Notes under the pieces: generated by a model
Told to the model about the DNA's origin: nothing
Databases searched by the model: none
The model's input: the letters and a program-made list of their open reading frames with translations, nothing else
Position numbers and translations under genes: made by a program
Shown: positions 5,161 to 7,350 of the stretch, one piece after another
Layout of the letters: every line of letters begins with the position of its first letter
Position numbering within the stretch: the first letter of the stretch is position 1
Assembly: GCA_045606685.1 (NCBI GenBank)
Contig: JAZUSJ010000201.1
Location: 1 to 7,350 of the forward strand
Source: SVQP01 sp045606685
GTDB taxonomy: Bacteria; Bacillota; Clostridia; Oscillospirales; CAG-272
Reading direction: 5' to 3'
Length of the DNA: 7,350 bases

Positions 5161-7065
5161 ATGGCAGCGAGTAAAACGACAGCAGCAAAGCAGCAATACA
5201 ACGATCAAAGCATCACCGCCCTCAAGGGTGCGGACCGCGTGCGTAAGCGTCCCGGTGTCATTTTCGGCTCGGACGGGCTTGACGGCTGCGAGCATTCATT
5301 TTTCGAAATTCTCTCTAACTCTGTGGACGAAGCAAAGGAGGGACACGGCACCGAGATCACGGTGCGCGTATTCCGCGACAAGAGCATTACCGTGGAGGAC
5401 CACGGACGCGGTGTCCCCTTAGGCTGGAACGAGAAGGAGCAGCAATATAACTGGTACCTGATCTACTGCGAAATGTACGCAGGCGGCAAATACGACAACA
5501 ACAGCGGAGAATCCGCTTACGAATACTCTCTCGGTCTGAACGGCCTTGGCGCGTGCGCCACGCAGTACAGCTCGGAATACATGACCGTTGCCTCTTACGA
5601 CGGCAAATACGAGCGTACCATCGGCTTCAAGAAGGGCGAGCCCGTGACTGAGCTTACTGAGCGCGAATTGGATCGCAAGGAAAAGCGCACGGGTACCGTC
5701 ATCCATTGGAAGCCCGACCTGGAGGTCTTTACCGATATCAACATCCCCCACAATTTCTACGTGGATACCCTGCACCGCCAGGCAGTCGTCAATCCCGGCA
5801 TCTGCTTTGTGCTGTATATCGAGCAGGAGGACAAGACCTTCTCCGAGCAGAGATTCGTGTATGAAAGCGGCATTTCGGGCTACGTTTCCGAAATGGTGGG
5901 CGAGGCAGCCATCACCCAGCCCGTGCTGTGGCACATGGAAACACAGGGCAAGGACAGAGAGGACAAGCCCATGTACAAGGTCAAGGCTGACTTCTCCTTC
6001 TGCGTGTGCAACACGGTCAATGCGATCGAATATTACCATAACTCCAGCTTCCTCGAGCATGGCGGCTCGCCCGATAAGGCAACCAAATCCGCTTTTGTCT
6101 TTGCGCTGGATAAATACCTGAAAAACAACAACAAATACAACAAAAACGAATCCAAGATCCAGTTTTCGGATATCGCGGACTGCTTGGTGCTTGTCATCAA
6201 TTCCCAATCCACCAGCACGTCCTACGAAAACCAGACCAAAAAGGCGATCAACAACGAGTTTATCCAGACCGCAATGAACGACTTCTTGCGTCAGAATCTG
6301 GACATTTACTTTACCGAAAATCCACTCGAAGCAGAACGCTTTGCCGCACAGGTGCTGGTCAACAAGCGCAGCCGTGAATCTGCAGACGCTACAAGACTCA
6401 ATATCAAGAAAAAGCTGACAGGTACCATTGATATTGCCAACCGCGTGGAAAAATTCGTCAACTGCCGCACCAAGGACGTAAACATCCGCGAGCTTTACAT
6501 CGTGGAGGGCGACTCGGCACTGACCTCCTGCAAGCTGGCAAGATGCGCGGAATATCAGGCCATCATCCCGGTGCGCGGTAAGACGCTCAACTGCCTCAAG
6601 GCCGACTACGAGCGCATCTTCAAAAGCGAGATCATCACAGACCTGCTCAAGGTCATCGGCTGCGGTGTCGAGATCCAGGGCAAAAAGGTCAAGGGAGATC
6701 TGACCGCGTTTGATCTTGACGCGCTCAAGTGGTCCAAGATCATCATCTGTACCGATGCGGACGAGGACGGCTTCCAAATCAGAACCCTCTTGCTGACGCT
6801 GTTCTACCGCCTGCTGCCAACACTGTTGCAGGAAGGCAAGGTATTTATTGCGGAATCTCCCCTGTTTGAGATCCAGACCAAGGACAAAACTTACTTCGCT
6901 TACGATGAATTTGAAAAGGCCGAGATCCTCAAAAAGATCGGCAATAAGAAATATACGCTGCAAAGATCCAAAGGTCTTGGTGAAAACGATCCCGACATGA
7001 TGTGGCAAACCACCATGAACCCCGCCACGCGCCGCTGCTGGTGCTCTGGTTCGGCTATGAGATGA
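5161..7065 (+). CDS. Type IIA DNA topoisomerase B subunit (GyrB/ParE-type), 3' end lost at a junction
   Basis: The ATPase and TOPRIM subunit of a gyrase/topoisomerase IV-like enzyme, which works with an A subunit to pass one DNA duplex through another. The GHKL ATPase site is complete: Glu49 and Asn53 in 'FFEILSNSVDEA', Asp80 in 'DHGRGVP' (80-86), Lys110 in 'AGGKYD' and 'GLNGLG' (125-130). The QTK loop is 358-360. The TOPRIM domain has 'EGDSA' (449-453) and 'DADEDG' (532-537), followed by 'SKGLGENDP' (603-611) and 'TTMNPATRR' (617-625). The B subunit normally continues some 40-50 residues past that last word. Here the homology stops at about codon 625, and nine unrelated residues follow to a TGA at 7065 read out of frame in permease DNA. 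Departures from ordinary GyrB (LTS after EGDSA, where GGS is usual; GLNGLG for GLHGVG) suggest a divergent clostridial paralogue rather than the housekeeping gyrB, so no symbol is given. The A-subunit gene expected downstream is missing beyond the junction. Confidence 0.9.
   Translation: MAASKTTAAKQQYNDQSITALKGADRVRKRPGVIFGSDGLDGCEHSFFEILSNSVDEAKEGHGTEITVRVFRDKSITVEDHGRGVPLGWNEKEQQYNWYLIYCEMYAGGKYDNNSGESAYEYSLGLNGLGACATQYSSEYMTVASYDGKYERTIGFKKGEPVTELTERELDRKEKRTGTVIHWKPDLEVFTDINIPHNFYVDTLHRQAVVNPGICFVLYIEQEDKTFSEQRFVYESGISGYVSEMVGEAAITQPVLWHMETQGKDREDKPMYKVKADFSFCVCNTVNAIEYYHNSSFLEHGGSPDKATKSAFVFALDKYLKNNNKYNKNESKIQFSDIADCLVLVINSQSTSTSYENQTKKAINNEFIQTAMNDFLRQNLDIYFTENPLEAERFAAQVLVNKRSRESADATRLNIKKKLTGTIDIANRVEKFVNCRTKDVNIRELYIVEGDSALTSCKLARCAEYQAIIPVRGKTLNCLKADYERIFKSEIITDLLKVIGCGVEIQGKKVKGDLTAFDLDALKWSKIIICTDADEDGFQIRTLLLTLFYRLLPTLLQEGKVFIAESPLFEIQTKDKTYFAYDEFEKAEILKKIGNKKYTLQRSKGLGENDPDMMWQTTMNPATRRCWCSGSAMR
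7029..7035. other. Junction between topoisomerase and permease sequence (possible chimera)
   Basis: The word GCGCCGC at 7029-7035 fits both sides. Read in the topoisomerase frame it completes the conserved 'ATRR'. Read in the permease frame it gives the Ala-Pro-Leu expected just before 'LVLWFG'. Left of it permease homology fails, and right of it topoisomerase homology fails. By hand count GC is about 46% over 6781-7020 and 65% over 7081-7320. Confidence 0.8.
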
Positions 7066-7350
7066 CCCCGAAGATCATCCTGATCGTCATCTCCACCTTC
7101 TTCCCGGTGACGGTGGGATTGCTGGAGGGCTTCCGCAGCGCCGACAAGGACGCCATGGGTCTGCTGCGCTCCATGGGCGCCACCAGCGGCCAGATCTTCC
7201 GCTATATCAAATTCCCCTCGGCCCTGCCCCAGCTTTTTTCCGGCTTGCGGATCGCCGCGGCCTACAGCGTGGTGGGTGCGGTCATCAGCGAATGGCTGGG
7301 CGGCTTCGGCGGACTGGGTGTGTATATGACCAGAGTCAAAAAGGCCTTTG
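7029..7350 (+). CDS. ABC transporter permease, internal fragment (SsuC/ThiX-type), open at both ends
   Basis: About 107 codons from the inner part of a membrane permease of the nitrate/sulfonate/taurine and thiamine-precursor importer family (BPD_transp_1 fold), which would sit in the cytoplasmic membrane with an ATPase and a lipoprotein binding partner. Visible are 'APLLVLWFGYEMTPK', a hydrophobic segment 'IILIVISTFFPVTVGLL', and the EAA loop that docks the ATPase: 'EGFRSADKDAMGLLRSMGA' followed by 'KFPSALPQLFSGLRIA'. A second hydrophobic segment ends in 'SEWLGGFGGLGVYMTRVKK'. The last word resembles hydroxymethylpyrimidine/thiamine permeases, but the substrate cannot be fixed from this piece. 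It has no start codon or ribosome site of its own here; its 5' part is replaced by topoisomerase sequence, and its 3' end runs off the window. Its GC is well above everything to its left. Confidence 0.85.

Noticed and set aside
5419..7008. Long 529-codon open frame on the minus strand opposite the topoisomerase gene
   Set aside because: It is the antisense shadow of a strongly conserved gene with clear motifs; its protein has no recognisable domain, and the promoter and ribosome site serve the plus strand.
7018..7065. Reading the topoisomerase end and permease as a natural fusion protein
   Set aside because: The two reading frames do not match, both partners are truncated at the join, and a cytosolic topoisomerase fused to the middle of a permease has no plausible role.
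1..7350. CRISPR arrays, tRNA/rRNA genes, insertion sequences, defence systems
   Set aside because: No repeat-spacer pattern, cloverleaf, transposase motif or terminal inverted repeats were seen on either strand.

Overview
The window looks like a Clostridia-type Firmicute, perhaps from the Oscillospirales or a relative. The reasons are the AGGAGG-type ribosome binding sites, sigma-A-like promoters, a MurD with the clostridial form of its substrate loop, a clostridial-style GyrB/ParE homologue beginning with the words 'LKGADRVRKRPG', and an 'aluminium resistance' family PLP enzyme. The lineage is inferred from protein character only; there is no rRNA or tRNA in the window.

Layout. Positions 1-4972 hold a compact leftward (minus-strand) operon. 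In order of transcription it contains murD (4972-3551), a first M42 metallopeptidase (3528-2488), a second M42-family protein (2491-1415), a third M42 metallopeptidase (1410-403), and the N-terminal 126 codons of an aluminium-resistance/methionine-gamma-lyase-type PLP protein (378 to beyond the left edge). Gaps are 22, -4, 4 and 24 bases, with no terminator visible between genes. A 188-base A+T-rich divergent region (4973-5160) carries a good promoter on each strand. Rightward from it runs a type IIA topoisomerase B subunit gene (5161 onward). This gene breaks off near 7029-7035, inside its conserved C-terminal motif. From there to the right edge the DNA encodes the inside of an unrelated ABC-transporter permease (SsuC/ThiX type) in another frame and with clearly higher GC.

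Two things deserve attention. First, the three tandem M42 genes are not equivalent. The outer two keep every expected metal and catalytic residue. The middle one keeps the M42 framework but has lost four of five metal-ligand positions in canonical form and the catalytic Glu, so it reads as a dead paralogue. It is translationally coupled (ATGA overlap) to the active first paralogue. Because M42 enzymes build large tetrahedral (TET) aminopeptidase shells, a mixed active/inactive particle is a reasonable hypothesis. Second, the topoisomerase-permease junction joins two truncated genes at a 7-base word that fits both families. It is either a chimeric molecule or assembly artefact, or a real illegitimate recombination. 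It should not be read as a fusion gene.

How the genes fit together: murD supplies cytoplasmic peptidoglycan-precursor synthesis. The M42 proteins would trim peptides in the cytosol, and the PLP enzyme suggests sulfur or amino-acid handling. The co-transcription is seen; a shared pathway is not demonstrated. I found no tRNA, rRNA, CRISPR array, insertion sequence or riboswitch.
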